DNA of 64,000 nucleotides from Paenibacillus sambharensis (GTDB lineage: Bacteria; Bacillota; Bacilli; Paenibacillales; Paenibacillaceae), in NCBI RefSeq assembly GCF_003233845.1, contig NZ_QKRB01000054.1, forward strand, positions 168,422 to 232,421. The letters run 5' to 3'. Both the position numbers and the translations under genes were made by a program. Below the pieces are notes generated by a model. It was given only the letters and a program-made list of their open reading frames with translations. It was not told where the DNA came from and made no database searches. Positions 46,401 to 54,558 of this stretch are shown piece by piece (within the stretch, counting starts at the first letter, position 1; each line of letters starts with the position of its first letter).

Positions 46401-49400
46401 AGCAATGGCAAGTTTATCGGGCGCATCCTTGAGGGTGGACCGCTCAGCTTAAGCTCTTTCCAGCCAGTGGACGTGAAGGTTGCAGACTGGCATGAGACGC
46501 CGAACCAACCGTTTACTTATGATGAACCGGCTGGTACTGCCAAGGTGGTTATGGCGGTGTATGCGAAGGATGCCAACATCCTCTACGCCGATCAGCTGTC
46601 GCTAACACCTGAGGTAGTAGCTTCATACAATATTTTTATTGATGGCGTACAACCGTCTAATTTTGATGCCACAAGGTATGATTATACGTACACGGTTTCT
46701 GGAAACGCGATACCGAAAGTAACGGCGGTTTCAGATGATCCGGCTGAATTCGTAAGCATTTCACAAGCGGATAGTGCGCAGGGGACGGCTGTCGTTCGGT
46801 TTATTAAAGGAGAAAACGTTAAGACGTATAAAATCGTCTTTAGTACGAACGAAATCATCGATTTTGCCAATGGGCTCCCGGCAGGTTGGGAAATCATGAA
46901 TCCGGCGGATCCGGAGAATGCCTTAAGCTATAGTACTGAGGGTGCGACGATTAAGACATTGAAGGATGATGCGGGTTATCCAGACAGCCATAATATGCTG
47001 CAGTTACCGGGTTCTGCTGAAGGCAGCTGGACGCTTACAGCGAAGCTTACCGTAGATAAACCCCTTAATGATTCTTCTATGGGCGAGAATTCCCAAGTGG
47101 GACTCGGCATTAGCCGGGCTTCAAGCGGTGAGTTTTACAGAATTAATGCGAGAAAAGTAAATACCAATATCAAAGTGAATAATTCAGGCAAAACAGGCAG
47201 CACGACATTTACAAACAATACTAATCAAACCAATTTGAGCGGCACGAACTATTATCTCCGTATTGTGAAGGATGAAAATATTGTTCAAGGGTATTTTTCA
47301 ACTAATAGCGGTTCCTCCTGGACAGCGATGGGCAGTCCGTCGAATTATACCCCGGAATTCTTCAAGGATGCAAAAGTGCAATTGTATGGAACAAATACGA
47401 GTGCCGTAACGGACTTCAAAGTAGCATTCTCCAATGTGACATTGGTGAAGACACTGGGAGATCCTGGTGAACTGAAACCTGATCAACTGGCTGTGGAAGA
47501 AGCAGCGGCTATGATCGGCAACCGCATTACAGTTCCGAATGCATCCGGTGATGACGCAGCTACACTTAAGGCCAAGGCACAAGAATACCTCAATAATAAT
47601 GAAGAACTGAAAAAGCTTGGCGTGACCACAGAGATTTCCTATGAGAATGGCGGATTTGCGGTAATCCTTTCGAAAGGACTCGTAAAGGTAACGATCAAAC
47701 CGCTTACCATTGTGGCCGGTGTAAAAACCACAAGAGATTTTGAGGATCAAACGGTACAAGGCTTCAAGCCGAAGGGAAGCGCCACCGTGACGCTTGCTTC
47801 TACCCAAGAAGCCAACCATACCCCTGGCGGAGCTTATGCCCTGAAGGTAACAGGCAGAACTGCCAATTCGGACGGACCGTCTGTTAATGTTAAGGACGCT
47901 GTCAAGACCGGCAACGAGTACAAGGCCACTGTATGGGTTAAGCTGATTAGCCCGTCGAGCGCGCAATTAAAGCTTAGTGCTCTTGTTAATACTCCAACAC
48001 CGTACTCTATCAGTCTGGCAACTCAAACGGCAAGCAGTACCGGAGACTGGGTCAAACTGGAGGGCAGCTATCGTTATTTGAACGATGATGTCACCTTGGT
48101 TGTGGAAAGCGCAGGCAGCGCTACAGCATCTTACTACATCGACGACTTCAGCTTTGAAGACACAGGCTCGGAGTCCACACCTTCGATCAAGGATGTCTAT
48201 AAGGACTATTTCAAGATCACCAACATACCGGGGAATACCAATTTCCTGAATCCGGGTACTGGAGAGAATGCCTTCTATAACTACCATTTCGAGGGCGTAA
48301 CCATTGGAAACCAGCTCAAACCGGATGCCTTGCAGAAAAACAAGGGTACCTTTAACTTTGCTACTGCAGACGGTATGATCGCAAAAGCTCAGAGCCAGGG
48401 ACAGGATATTCATGGACATGTGCTGGTGTGGCACAGTCAGACCCCGGCGTGGTTCAACCAACAGGTGGACGCATCAGGAAATGCGCTGAAGGATGAAGCG
48501 GGAAATCCGATCTACCTCAGCCGTGATGAAGCGCTCACTAATATGAGAACCCATATCAGAACCGTAATGGAGCATTATGGAGGCATCCCGGAATCATGGG
48601 ATGTAGTGAATGAGGCCATGGAAGACGACCCTCATCCAGTCACCAATTGGAAAGATGCCCTTCGTAAATCAGCTTGGTATTATTCCGTTGGGCCTGACTT
48701 CGTTGAACAGGCGTTCCTTGCGGCAAGAGAAGTGCTGGACAACCACCCTGAATGGGGCGATATCAAGCTGTATTACAATGATTTCAATGAAGATTTCCCT
48801 GTGAAGCGGGATGCCATCTACGACATGGTCAAAGAACTTAATGACCGGTATGCATCGACTCATCCCGGAAAGCTCCTCATTGACGGGATCGGCATGCAAT
48901 CCCACTACGATATGAGAACCAAGCCGGCCAATGTGGAAGCTTCACTTGAAAAATTCGCTTCCCTGGGGGTCAAAGTTGCGATAAGCGAATTGGATGTCCT
49001 GGCTGGAATGAACTCCTCGCTCTCTCCAGAATTGGCAGAGAAACAAGGCAGTTTATATGCACAATTGTTCCAAATCTATAAGAAGCATGCGGAGAAGATT
49101 TCACGGGTCACCATTTGGGGGCCATACGATACCACTAGCTGGCGAGTTACTCAAAACCCGTGTCTGTTTGATGGTAATCTGGCTCCAAAGCCGGCCTATT
49201 ATGCCGTCATCAATCCGGAGAAATACCTCACTGAGCATCCGCTCTATACAGCACCGGAGACCAAAAGCTCTACGGCGAGGTACGGCACACCGGACATCGA
49301 CGGAACGATTGATGACATATGGTCGGATTCGCCTGAGCTTTCAATCGATAATCAGTTGATGGCATCGGACGAAGCTTCCGGAACGGCTAAAGTGATGTGG

Positions 49401-51470
49401 GACGAGGAAAATCTGTACGTCCTGTTCCAGGTGAAGGATACGCAGTTGAGCAAAGACAACGCGGATAAGACGAAGCAGGACTCGGTCGAAGCCTATGTGG
49501 ACGAAGACCGCATCAACGCATGGCCGTACCGCGAAGATGACGGAGAGTATCGGGTCAACTTTGCTGGCGAGCAGTCCTTCAAGTTCTTCAGTAATTCGAC
49601 ACCGGCGACATCCCCCGGATTTGAGTCGGCGGCGGTAACGGCCGGAACGAATTATACGGTGGAAATGAAGATCCCGTTCAAAACCATAACGCCGGAAAAC
49701 GGGACGCAAATCCGGTTTGATGCACAGGTGAATAATGCAACAGGAGCCAATCTTGTCGGCGTGGCAACCTGGAATGATCTGCTTGGCAGAGCGACGAAGT
49801 CGACCGAAGTATTCGGCAGCCTCACCCTCAGCGGCAAGGGAGATCCGAATCCGCCGGCATGGGCAGAGGGAAGCAAGCTTGAAGCCTCTGATGTAACCAG
49901 TACCGGAGTCACGTTATCGTGGCCGGCAGCTGTGGATGAGCTTGGAGTCACCGGTTACCGGATCTACAACGGAGTCGATAAAGAACCAATTACCGTAACC
50001 GGGGGTGAATATAGTGAAACCGTAACGGGAGCTGTATATCGTCATCAGGTCACCGGACTTAGGCCGAATACGCAGTATACCTTTAAGGTGGAGGGAGGAA
50101 ACGCTGCCGGCAACTGGAGCACGAACGGTCCTTCCGTTACTGTGACTACCCTGCCGAGCGCAGACACCACGCCGCCGGTATGGGCGGAAGGAAGCTCGCT
50201 GGAAGCTTCCAACGTAACGAGCAAGGAATTGACCTTGACATGGTCGGCAACGGCAGCCGACGAAAGCGGCATCGCCGGTTACCGGATCACCAATGGAGTT
50301 GACGACAAGCTGGTGACAGTTACGGATGCCGTTTACACTGTGAGTGTAACCGGGGCTGTATACAGTCATCAGGTAACGGGACTAAAGCCGGATACGCATT
50401 ATACGTTCAAAGTGGAGGCAGGGGATACGGGCGGTAACTGGAGCACCAGCGGCCCTTCGGTTTCGGCAACCACTCTACCGGCTCCAGACACTACTCCGCC
50501 GTCATGGTCTGAGGGAAGCAAGCTCGAAGCCTCCAATGTAACCACTTCTGGCCTTACGTTAACCTGGACGGGGGCTGCAGATGATACGGCAATTACAGGC
50601 TACAAGGTCTACAGAGGCTCAGAGGAGGTTGCGGCGCTGCCTGGAACGGCACTCCGGTATGATGTGTCCGGACTTGCGGCGGGGACCGGGTACGCGTTTT
50701 CGGTGCAGGCAGGGGATGCGGCAGGGAACTGGAGTACGGACGGTCCGAAGACCCTTGTAACCACGCTCAGCACCAGCGGAGGTCCAACGGCGCCGGCACC
50801 AACGCCAACACCGACACCGGGAGCAACAATATCACCAACACCGTCACCGGGAGCAACAGTATCCCCTACACCGCCACCGGCGTCAACCTCTGCGCCGACA
50901 CCGGCGCCAGCGAGCAATTTCAAAGATGTGGGCAGCAAATACAGCTGGGCTTCGGAGGCGGTTGATACCCTGTATGGGCTGGGCATCATCAAAGGAACCT
51001 CCGGAACGACCTTCAGCCCGGAGAAGAATATCACGAGAGCCGACTTTGTGTTACTGCTGGTCAGAGCTCTGGGCTTGGAAGCAGAAGCCGATTCGAATTT
51101 TGCGGATGTAAGTCAAGGAGCCTACTACTATGAAGCCCTCAGTACTGCCAAGAAACTAGGGATTATCAATGGAATGGACGGCAACAACTTCAATCCGAAG
51201 GATGAAATCTCGAGACAGGATATGATGGTCATCGCGGCCAGAGCGCTGAAGGCGGTGAACAAATTGTCTTTAAGCGGAAGTGGCGAAGATTTAAGCGGCT
51301 ATACGGATAGAACGAAGGTTGCTAAGTATGCCATCGAAAGTGTAGCAGCTTTGGTCAAGGAAGGGATTATCCAGGGAGACGGGAAATCGATTCATCCAAC
51401 CGGAACAGCTACGCGAGCGGAAGCCGCTGTAATGATCTACAGAATTTACGGTAGAGTAGGACAGCTCTAG
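43404..51470 (+). CDS. Giant SLH-anchored xylanase, GH30-like plus GH10
   Basis: This is a cell-surface enzyme of 2,688 residues. ATG 43404 follows AGGAGG; an in-frame ATG at 43371 lacks a site and would spoil the signal peptide (about 1-34, ending PVQAAE). Order: GH30-like barrel with beta-sandwich (about 45-660; Glu321 in NPFNEVD as acid/base, Glu458 in WQTEFMN as nucleophile); CBM6-like domain (about 665-825); CBM4/9-type domain (about 838-1070); small Ig-like domain; lectin-like domain (about 1150-1350); unknown domain (about 1350-1440); CBM22-like domain (about 1440-1590); GH10 barrel (about 1590-1945; Glu1737 in VVNEAMED, Glu1862 in AISELDV); CBM9 (about 1950-2145); three fibronectin III repeats; Pro/Thr linker; three SLH repeats. 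Both catalytic domains look intact. Confidence 0.94.
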   Translation: MSNKIWRKTLAVSMAGALMLSVITPMPFSTPVQAAEAVTAPAQVTADWYKTYQTMDGVGAAYAYTDSIHMMQLATAGHQDTVRHLLNLTFSEQEGTGHDIVRVIIGDNGGLTTTNATAASPGFNPLTGLLADVSNPGFDVEGNAIPMRGSAGQYGYKIEAENRYADGNTDSIWPVEPEHAPGTLVPVQDFVWDYPSWNQPIANDDGGPTNLLSAPGDDPVVIKNSPRTRKELFDFDQIWTMRQAMQYGVKQFYACTWTVPYWMSQSQTNTPSKIIRGDTAVIDGKPVKIYYQAYADYLVNYIRGMWEQWGIPITHINPFNEVDLAGANAAYVTELINGYIGPTLKKSMQPGGALYDIQNPDGKLINFIPQLAAVDGTNLSASLSRGGEVFSQTDPDNALDKNPYLDVFTTHLYGTVGIGTDENKLYHTGDFSQSPLDYSRDGSKYPEYLTKYKLWQTEFMNQDTTDGSAGAYTQRYGNQNINDAVRWSNLMSNMFSSNPGFNGFVWWSMWDSNGVDGSDLIRFVTTNSQQEPGRISTLTGEYRLFKRFYGYGHFSRFMNPGDVRFDVTRVPAADINVVGFKNPNTNDFSITVSNANNDDSIQPLEFNLKDFPAGTTSVTVFRTSGSENQKKLSTIPITNGKFVIDIPSASIVTIVPSQGTFATYKGLDGERDIFSTLEAEGNDNNVSGNTAGNAGREGEAVSLGNGEYLAYKNLNFADGSANGGVVRRHLLYLTAQTKSAQGGKLGAYVLPVGTAVDSIADVLSKGTRVAEISVPANEVYGKYQDMVDTGDLSAYGHKDLYIVAEPNGSAGTITVDRFLFGANDSDWSLAANNSTVSIPGNILLNGDFDSATASNTDNWSTGRYNKGTFEMTVTGPALTADTIQSYSGLSRYLKNNSTSRVAGSGKISERIDAAEQYDGMWQDVTGKLNKGESYNFKGYFLSMMSRPESYDVAAENPGDVDVALVYYDKNGIQLGMAPINGREMPEPYAAREAGDPAYWSNGKFIGRILEGGPLSLSSFQPVDVKVADWHETPNQPFTYDEPAGTAKVVMAVYAKDANILYADQLSLTPEVVASYNIFIDGVQPSNFDATRYDYTYTVSGNAIPKVTAVSDDPAEFVSISQADSAQGTAVVRFIKGENVKTYKIVFSTNEIIDFANGLPAGWEIMNPADPENALSYSTEGATIKTLKDDAGYPDSHNMLQLPGSAEGSWTLTAKLTVDKPLNDSSMGENSQVGLGISRASSGEFYRINARKVNTNIKVNNSGKTGSTTFTNNTNQTNLSGTNYYLRIVKDENIVQGYFSTNSGSSWTAMGSPSNYTPEFFKDAKVQLYGTNTSAVTDFKVAFSNVTLVKTLGDPGELKPDQLAVEEAAAMIGNRITVPNASGDDAATLKAKAQEYLNNNEELKKLGVTTEISYENGGFAVILSKGLVKVTIKPLTIVAGVKTTRDFEDQTVQGFKPKGSATVTLASTQEANHTPGGAYALKVTGRTANSDGPSVNVKDAVKTGNEYKATVWVKLISPSSAQLKLSALVNTPTPYSISLATQTASSTGDWVKLEGSYRYLNDDVTLVVESAGSATASYYIDDFSFEDTGSESTPSIKDVYKDYFKITNIPGNTNFLNPGTGENAFYNYHFEGVTIGNQLKPDALQKNKGTFNFATADGMIAKAQSQGQDIHGHVLVWHSQTPAWFNQQVDASGNALKDEAGNPIYLSRDEALTNMRTHIRTVMEHYGGIPESWDVVNEAMEDDPHPVTNWKDALRKSAWYYSVGPDFVEQAFLAAREVLDNHPEWGDIKLYYNDFNEDFPVKRDAIYDMVKELNDRYASTHPGKLLIDGIGMQSHYDMRTKPANVEASLEKFASLGVKVAISELDVLAGMNSSLSPELAEKQGSLYAQLFQIYKKHAEKISRVTIWGPYDTTSWRVTQNPCLFDGNLAPKPAYYAVINPEKYLTEHPLYTAPETKSSTARYGTPDIDGTIDDIWSDSPELSIDNQLMASDEASGTAKVMWDEENLYVLFQVKDTQLSKDNADKTKQDSVEAYVDEDRINAWPYREDDGEYRVNFAGEQSFKFFSNSTPATSPGFESAAVTAGTNYTVEMKIPFKTITPENGTQIRFDAQVNNATGANLVGVATWNDLLGRATKSTEVFGSLTLSGKGDPNPPAWAEGSKLEASDVTSTGVTLSWPAAVDELGVTGYRIYNGVDKEPITVTGGEYSETVTGAVYRHQVTGLRPNTQYTFKVEGGNAAGNWSTNGPSVTVTTLPSADTTPPVWAEGSSLEASNVTSKELTLTWSATAADESGIAGYRITNGVDDKLVTVTDAVYTVSVTGAVYSHQVTGLKPDTHYTFKVEAGDTGGNWSTSGPSVSATTLPAPDTTPPSWSEGSKLEASNVTTSGLTLTWTGAADDTAITGYKVYRGSEEVAALPGTALRYDVSGLAAGTGYAFSVQAGDAAGNWSTDGPKTLVTTLSTSGGPTAPAPTPTPTPGATISPTPSPGATVSPTPPPASTSAPTPAPASNFKDVGSKYSWASEAVDTLYGLGIIKGTSGTTFSPEKNITRADFVLLLVRALGLEAEADSNFADVSQGAYYYEALSTAKKLGIINGMDGNNFNPKDEISRQDMMVIAARALKAVNKLSLSGSGEDLSGYTDRTKVAKYAIESVAALVKEGIIQGDGKSIHPTGTATRAEAAVMIYRIYGRVGQL

Positions 51471-51483
51471 TAGGACGTTGTGA

Positions 51484-51535
51484 AAAAGAACAAAACTGTT
51501 CACGATTATGTCGTTGAACAGTTTTGTTCTTTTAG
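51484..51535 (+). terminator. Strong terminator after the GH30+GH10 gene
   Basis: A 19-bp perfect inverted repeat (AAAAGAACAAAACTGTTCA and its complement, 12-nt loop) ends in TTTT, so it can terminate in both directions. Confidence 0.9.
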
Positions 51536-51855
51536 GTTCATACTCTTTAATCAGTCAAAGTCTGGAAATAATATTAAATGAAATCCAGATTACGGTACAG
51601 GGAATTCACATAAGGCTTATGAAACGATACGTGACGTTTTTTTGTTGTGAGGTTAATAGAAAGGCTTCTACTCCCGTAGAATAGTGCACGGAAGAGGCGG
51701 AGTTATGTGCGTGGATGGAGAAGAGGGCGCTGATGAAGCTGCATCATATTACAATATTTACCTCGTGAAGTAAATTGGATATTATTATAGAAGGTATTTT
51801 CGATAGGTTAGGTATATATATTTAAGTATATAACATAATACGGAAACGGAGTGAT
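51534..51855. other. AT-rich decayed stretch with no intact gene
   Basis: No intact gene is visible in these 322 bp. The GC content falls well below the neighbours, and there are runs of T and AT repeats (51805-51840). The only recognisable content is the sigK-like remnant listed next, and a probable promoter area for the small membrane protein. Confidence 0.55.
51697..51747 (+). pseudogene. Remnant of the sigK 3' end
   Basis: These 51 bp align to 30622-30673 of the intact sigK gene with 45 identities in 52 columns and one 1-bp gap. They cover the codons for [16 protein letters not shown], the second half of the region 4 helix-turn-helix. The gap breaks the reading frame, and similarity ends abruptly on both sides, so it is not a functional gene. 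Its position 21 kb downstream of sigK, at the far edge of the xylan locus, suggests a duplicated junction. Confidence 0.8.
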
Positions 51856-52029
51856 TTGATAGACGTGGATATAGTGGAAATGGCAGTTAAATTATGGCTG
51901 TTTATAGCCCTTATTTCAATGTTCTTTAGCTTGGTACGGTTCCTGGTGGATAAATATTTAAGTGAATTTTACCAAGAATCTTTCAAAAAAATATGTAAAC
52001 TGTTTAAACTATTTCGAAGAAGAAGCTAA
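51856..52029 (+). CDS. Possible small membrane protein
   Basis: This is a 57-residue open frame from TTG 51856 (or 54 residues from GTG 51865), with a weak ACGGAG site before it. It predicts one membrane helix (AVKLWLFIALISMFFSLVRFL) and a basic tail (FKKICKLFKLFRRRS). The composition is protein-like, unlike the noise around it, but the AT-rich decayed setting and poor start signal keep confidence low. No family recognised. It could be a small toxin-like or phage-derived membrane peptide. Confidence 0.4.
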   Translation: MIDVDIVEMAVKLWLFIALISMFFSLVRFLVDKYLSEFYQESFKKICKLFKLFRRRS

Positions 52030-52034
52030 AACAC

Positions 52035-52613
52035 ATGGCTGGAGTAGGACTGGAAGCGATTCTAAAAGCTTGGGACCTTCGCGGCAAGGTGCATAAGGAA
52101 GGTAATTCTTATGCACCTTGTCAGCATGGAGAAGTGAAAACTCTGGTAGAGAAGCAGCCAAAGCTAGTCAAAGCGGCCATGAAAATCGGATGGACAAGCT
52201 GGTCAAGCTGGTATATAAAGGTGCCGATCTGCAGCAAACCGACAGCTTAGGGCGCACAGCCCTGCTGCAGGCAGCAGAGAATGGCAATATCGAGATGCTC
52301 GAATTCCTCATTCATCAGGGTGCCGATGTTCGGGACCTAGACAATAACGGCTGCAATGCGCTTATTCGGGCGTCGATCCACGGCAGAGATGCAATGGTGC
52401 GCGAGCTGCTGTCGATAGGACTTGACCCGAATGAAAGTGATAATGATGGCAGCACATTGCGAGCTAATGGCCGCGATACAGCTGCTTCTTGACGCGGGAG
52501 CAGATCCTGCTGCTGTTCATGGGGACGGCGTATCTACGGCGATATCGATTGCAATGGAAGAAGAAAGAGAAGATATTGCACAGATGCTGCAAGCCAGGCT
52601 GAAAGCAAGTTAG
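52035..52613 (+). pseudogene. Ankyrin-repeat protein, frameshifted
   Basis: Ankyrin repeats are spread over two frames. The first part (HGEVKTLVEKQPKLVKAA) reads in one frame to about 52190. The middle (DSLGRTALLQAAENGNIEM, DNNGCNALIRASIHGRDAM, LLSIGLDPNESDNDGST) is in a second frame to about 52460. The end (AIQLLLDAGADPAAVHGDG and on) returns to the first frame. At least two indels are therefore needed to restore one protein of about 190 residues. A possible further tail after the TAG at 52611 stays open to 52679. Ankyrin repeats mediate protein contacts; nothing indicates the original partner. Sequencing error is possible but two indels make decay more likely. Confidence 0.8.
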
Positions 52614-52691
52614 TACGAGGCTGATCAGCTTAATTGCGAGAAGCAGCTGTATGACGAGTTATATAAGCAGAAGAATTGAATCGAATTGAAT

Positions 52692-52727
52692 GTGCGGACT
52701 GCTCTGTTAAGAGTGGTCTGCTTTTTT
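52692..52727 (+). terminator. Terminator after the ankyrin pseudogene
   Basis: GCGGACTGCTCT and AGAGTGGTCTGC form an imperfect 12-bp stem around GTTA and are followed by TTTTTT. Confidence 0.82.
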
Positions 52728-52818
52728 GTTAAGTTAATGGGCATGATGTGTTGGTTATTGTATGATGATAATAGTTGAAACTTTAAATAATACTAAGTAG
52801 CGAATAAAGGAGGATTAC

Positions 52819-53388
52819 ATGTCCTGGAGCAAATTAAAGCAACAACTAGAGAGCTTCCTTTGTCCTGCGTTAGTGGGCAGGTTCGAATACCGGGCAACCG
52901 GATATCGTTATTTACCTGATAAAGCGGGAATTTGTTATATTGCTGTAGATAAAAAGAATGTACTCAATATGAATGATGCAACGACATTAATCAGATGGTA
53001 TCAGACGGAGCAGGAAATAAAGAATGATGCACATATCCAAATTCCGATCAACAATGAAGAAATTGAAGAGGTCAGACAAGATACCAAGGGGCTGGTCCCA
53101 GAGGAACGTCTCAAAGTAATTGTAAGAGGTAGGAAAATATCAGAACTTGCAAAGGAGCTTTTGTCAGCACAGTCTTCATTAAGTAAATCAAACTTTATTG
53201 CTGCAGCTAATAAATTTTTGTCCCTTCCGATTGAGGAGAGCCTGGAGAGCAAGGATATCTTATTGAATACTCTGGCATTGGTTGACAGACGAGTTGGAAA
53301 AAAGCGGATTCTAAACATGAGCGAGAAGATGAAGCTAAAGCATCCAGTCGTTCAGTATTTTTATGAACTACGGCTCAGTACGTTATAA
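52819..53388 (+). CDS. SF0329-like protein, unknown function
   Basis: This protein of 189 residues starts at an ATG after AAAGGAGG. The N-terminal half (SWSKLKQQLESFLCPAL, then YRYLPDKAGICYIAVDKKNVL) resembles the SF0329 family seen in scattered bacteria; the second half is helical and Lys-rich. There is no signal peptide, membrane segment or catalytic motif that I can name. Base use is more AT-rich than in the polysaccharide genes, and it lies in a decayed accessory zone, so horizontal acquisition is plausible. It is followed by a separate promoter and an AAA ATPase gene, and no functional link is visible. Confidence 0.75.
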   Translation: MSWSKLKQQLESFLCPALVGRFEYRATGYRYLPDKAGICYIAVDKKNVLNMNDATTLIRWYQTEQEIKNDAHIQIPINNEEIEEVRQDTKGLVPEERLKVIVRGRKISELAKELLSAQSSLSKSNFIAAANKFLSLPIEESLESKDILLNTLALVDRRVGKKRILNMSEKMKLKHPVVQYFYELRLSTL

Positions 53389-53432
53389 AACGAATAGTTG
53401 AAGCAGGAAAAATTGGAGTGTGTGCGGAGTCT

Positions 53433-53460
53433 TTGCAAAACGGCAAATTACTGCTATAAT
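53433..53460 (+). promoter_or_regulatory. Sigma-A promoter of the AAA ATPase gene
   Basis: TTGCAA (-35) and TATAAT (-10), 16 bp apart, with a TG dinucleotide just before the -10. The start site would be near 53467, giving a leader of about 114 bases that contains the 15-bp hairpin at 53517-53551. Confidence 0.7.
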
Positions 53461-53516
53461 TAAATGTAATTATTACGATGTTATAGGCCGTGGCAGGCCT
53501 ATCAAATCTTGCATGA

Positions 53517-53551
53517 CAGGAAATGCCCGACATCAGGTCGGGCATTTCCTG
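53517..53551. promoter_or_regulatory. Perfect 15-bp inverted repeat in the ATPase leader
   Basis: CAGGAAATGCCCGAC and GTCGGGCATTTCCTG are separated by 5 nt. No T-tract follows, and the ribosome binding site GAAGGAG begins about 12 bp later, so it is a leader hairpin or an operator rather than a classical terminator. Confidence 0.7.
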
Positions 53552-53580
53552 TGTATCTGAACTGAAGGAGACTGACAAAT

Positions 53581-54396
53581 ATGAGCAAAACAAACAACGC
53601 ACGGCTTCCGCGTGCTAAAGGTATTGATATGGCCACTTATTACACGCCTAAAGAATGCGCCAGAAAAGTGAAGCGTATCGTCCTGCCGCCGCAAAACCGG
53701 CAAATCGTCGAAGAGTTTATTACCATACTCGGAATGAAGGAGAAGTTTGTGCGGCATGATGTGCCGATTCCTAATAAAGTGGTCATGTTTGGTCCCCCGG
53801 GCACAGGTAAGACGCTGACCGCCTTTTATTTGGCAGCACGGCTGGAGCTTCCGCTTATTCTTGTGAGGCTTGATGCGATTATTCACAGTCATCTTGGCGA
53901 AACGGCAAGCAATATCCGCAAAATATTCGACTATGCCAAGTCTTCTCCGTGTGTGCTGTTTCTGGATGAATTCGATGCAGTTGCCAGGACAAGGGAAAAT
54001 AACGATGAAGTGAAAGAGATGGCGAGGGCGGTCAATACGCTGCTTCAATGCTTGGATGAGTTTGAAGGAGATAGTATATTTACCGCTGCAACCAACCTGG
54101 AAGCTGAACTAGACCCAGCCATTTGGCGGCGTTTCGATACGAAGATGACCTACAGCCTGCCGGATGAGGAAAGGAGAGAGGAATATATTTCGTTGCTTAT
54201 TGGCGATTTTCAGCATGAGGAACATGTGCGGTTGACCGCTTCTGAGCGATTGTCGGGCTGCAGTTATGCCGATATGGAGCAAATTATACTGAAAGCCAAG
54301 CGCAAGGCGATTATCGAGGATCTGCCGCTCGCTGCATCACATATTAATGAAGCCTGCGAGGAATACCGCCCTCAAACCATTAGATATATGTCTTGA
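53581..54396 (+). CDS. AAA-family ATPase
   Basis: This is a soluble AAA ATPase of 271 residues. Walker A GPPGTGKT is at residues 71-78, Walker B VLFLDEFDA with Asp129-Glu130, sensor 1 in AATNLEAELDPAIWRRFD, which also supplies the arginine-finger region, and a small C-terminal lid (from about 205). The N-terminal 65 residues are short and Arg/Lys-rich, with no protease or zinc domain, so it is an ATPase core of the FtsH/Cdc48-like or Spastin-like class that needs a partner. The ATG at 53581 follows GAAGGAG. Neighbours (SF0329-like protein, HD-GYP protein) do not reveal the partner. In other genomes such single AAA proteins pair with proteases in defence loci; no such gene is here. Confidence 0.88.
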   Translation: MSKTNNARLPRAKGIDMATYYTPKECARKVKRIVLPPQNRQIVEEFITILGMKEKFVRHDVPIPNKVVMFGPPGTGKTLTAFYLAARLELPLILVRLDAIIHSHLGETASNIRKIFDYAKSSPCVLFLDEFDAVARTRENNDEVKEMARAVNTLLQCLDEFEGDSIFTAATNLEAELDPAIWRRFDTKMTYSLPDEERREEYISLLIGDFQHEEHVRLTASERLSGCSYADMEQIILKAKRKAIIEDLPLAASHINEACEEYRPQTIRYMS

Positions 54397-54558
54397 TTCA
54401 GATTGTTAAGGAGTATTTATGATTCTTAAGACCCATATTAGCAGATATTTCTAATATTTTCATAAAAGTGTTCCGTTATATTGTTAAGACTCTAACAACT
54501 CTAATATCAGGATGAACCAACATCTATACACGAGCCGAGAAGGGGAAGGTCAACCAAT

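Noticed and set aside
30698..51696. Prophage or integrative element carrying the xylan locus
   Set aside because: No integrase, transposase, conjugation or phage structural gene is visible. Only the sigK remnant suggests insertion, which is reported as a hypothesis.
52620..52679. Second sigK-like tail (LYDELYKQKN versus [10 protein letters not shown])
   Set aside because: Similarity is short (26 of 34 bases), and the segment is in frame with the preceding ankyrin pseudogene, whose natural C-terminus it may be.
53389..54558. AAA ATPase with neighbours as an antiphage defence system
   Set aside because: No protease, nuclease or other effector is adjacent, and the SF0329-like gene is separated by its own promoter boundary. 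Nothing in the sequence supports a defence role.
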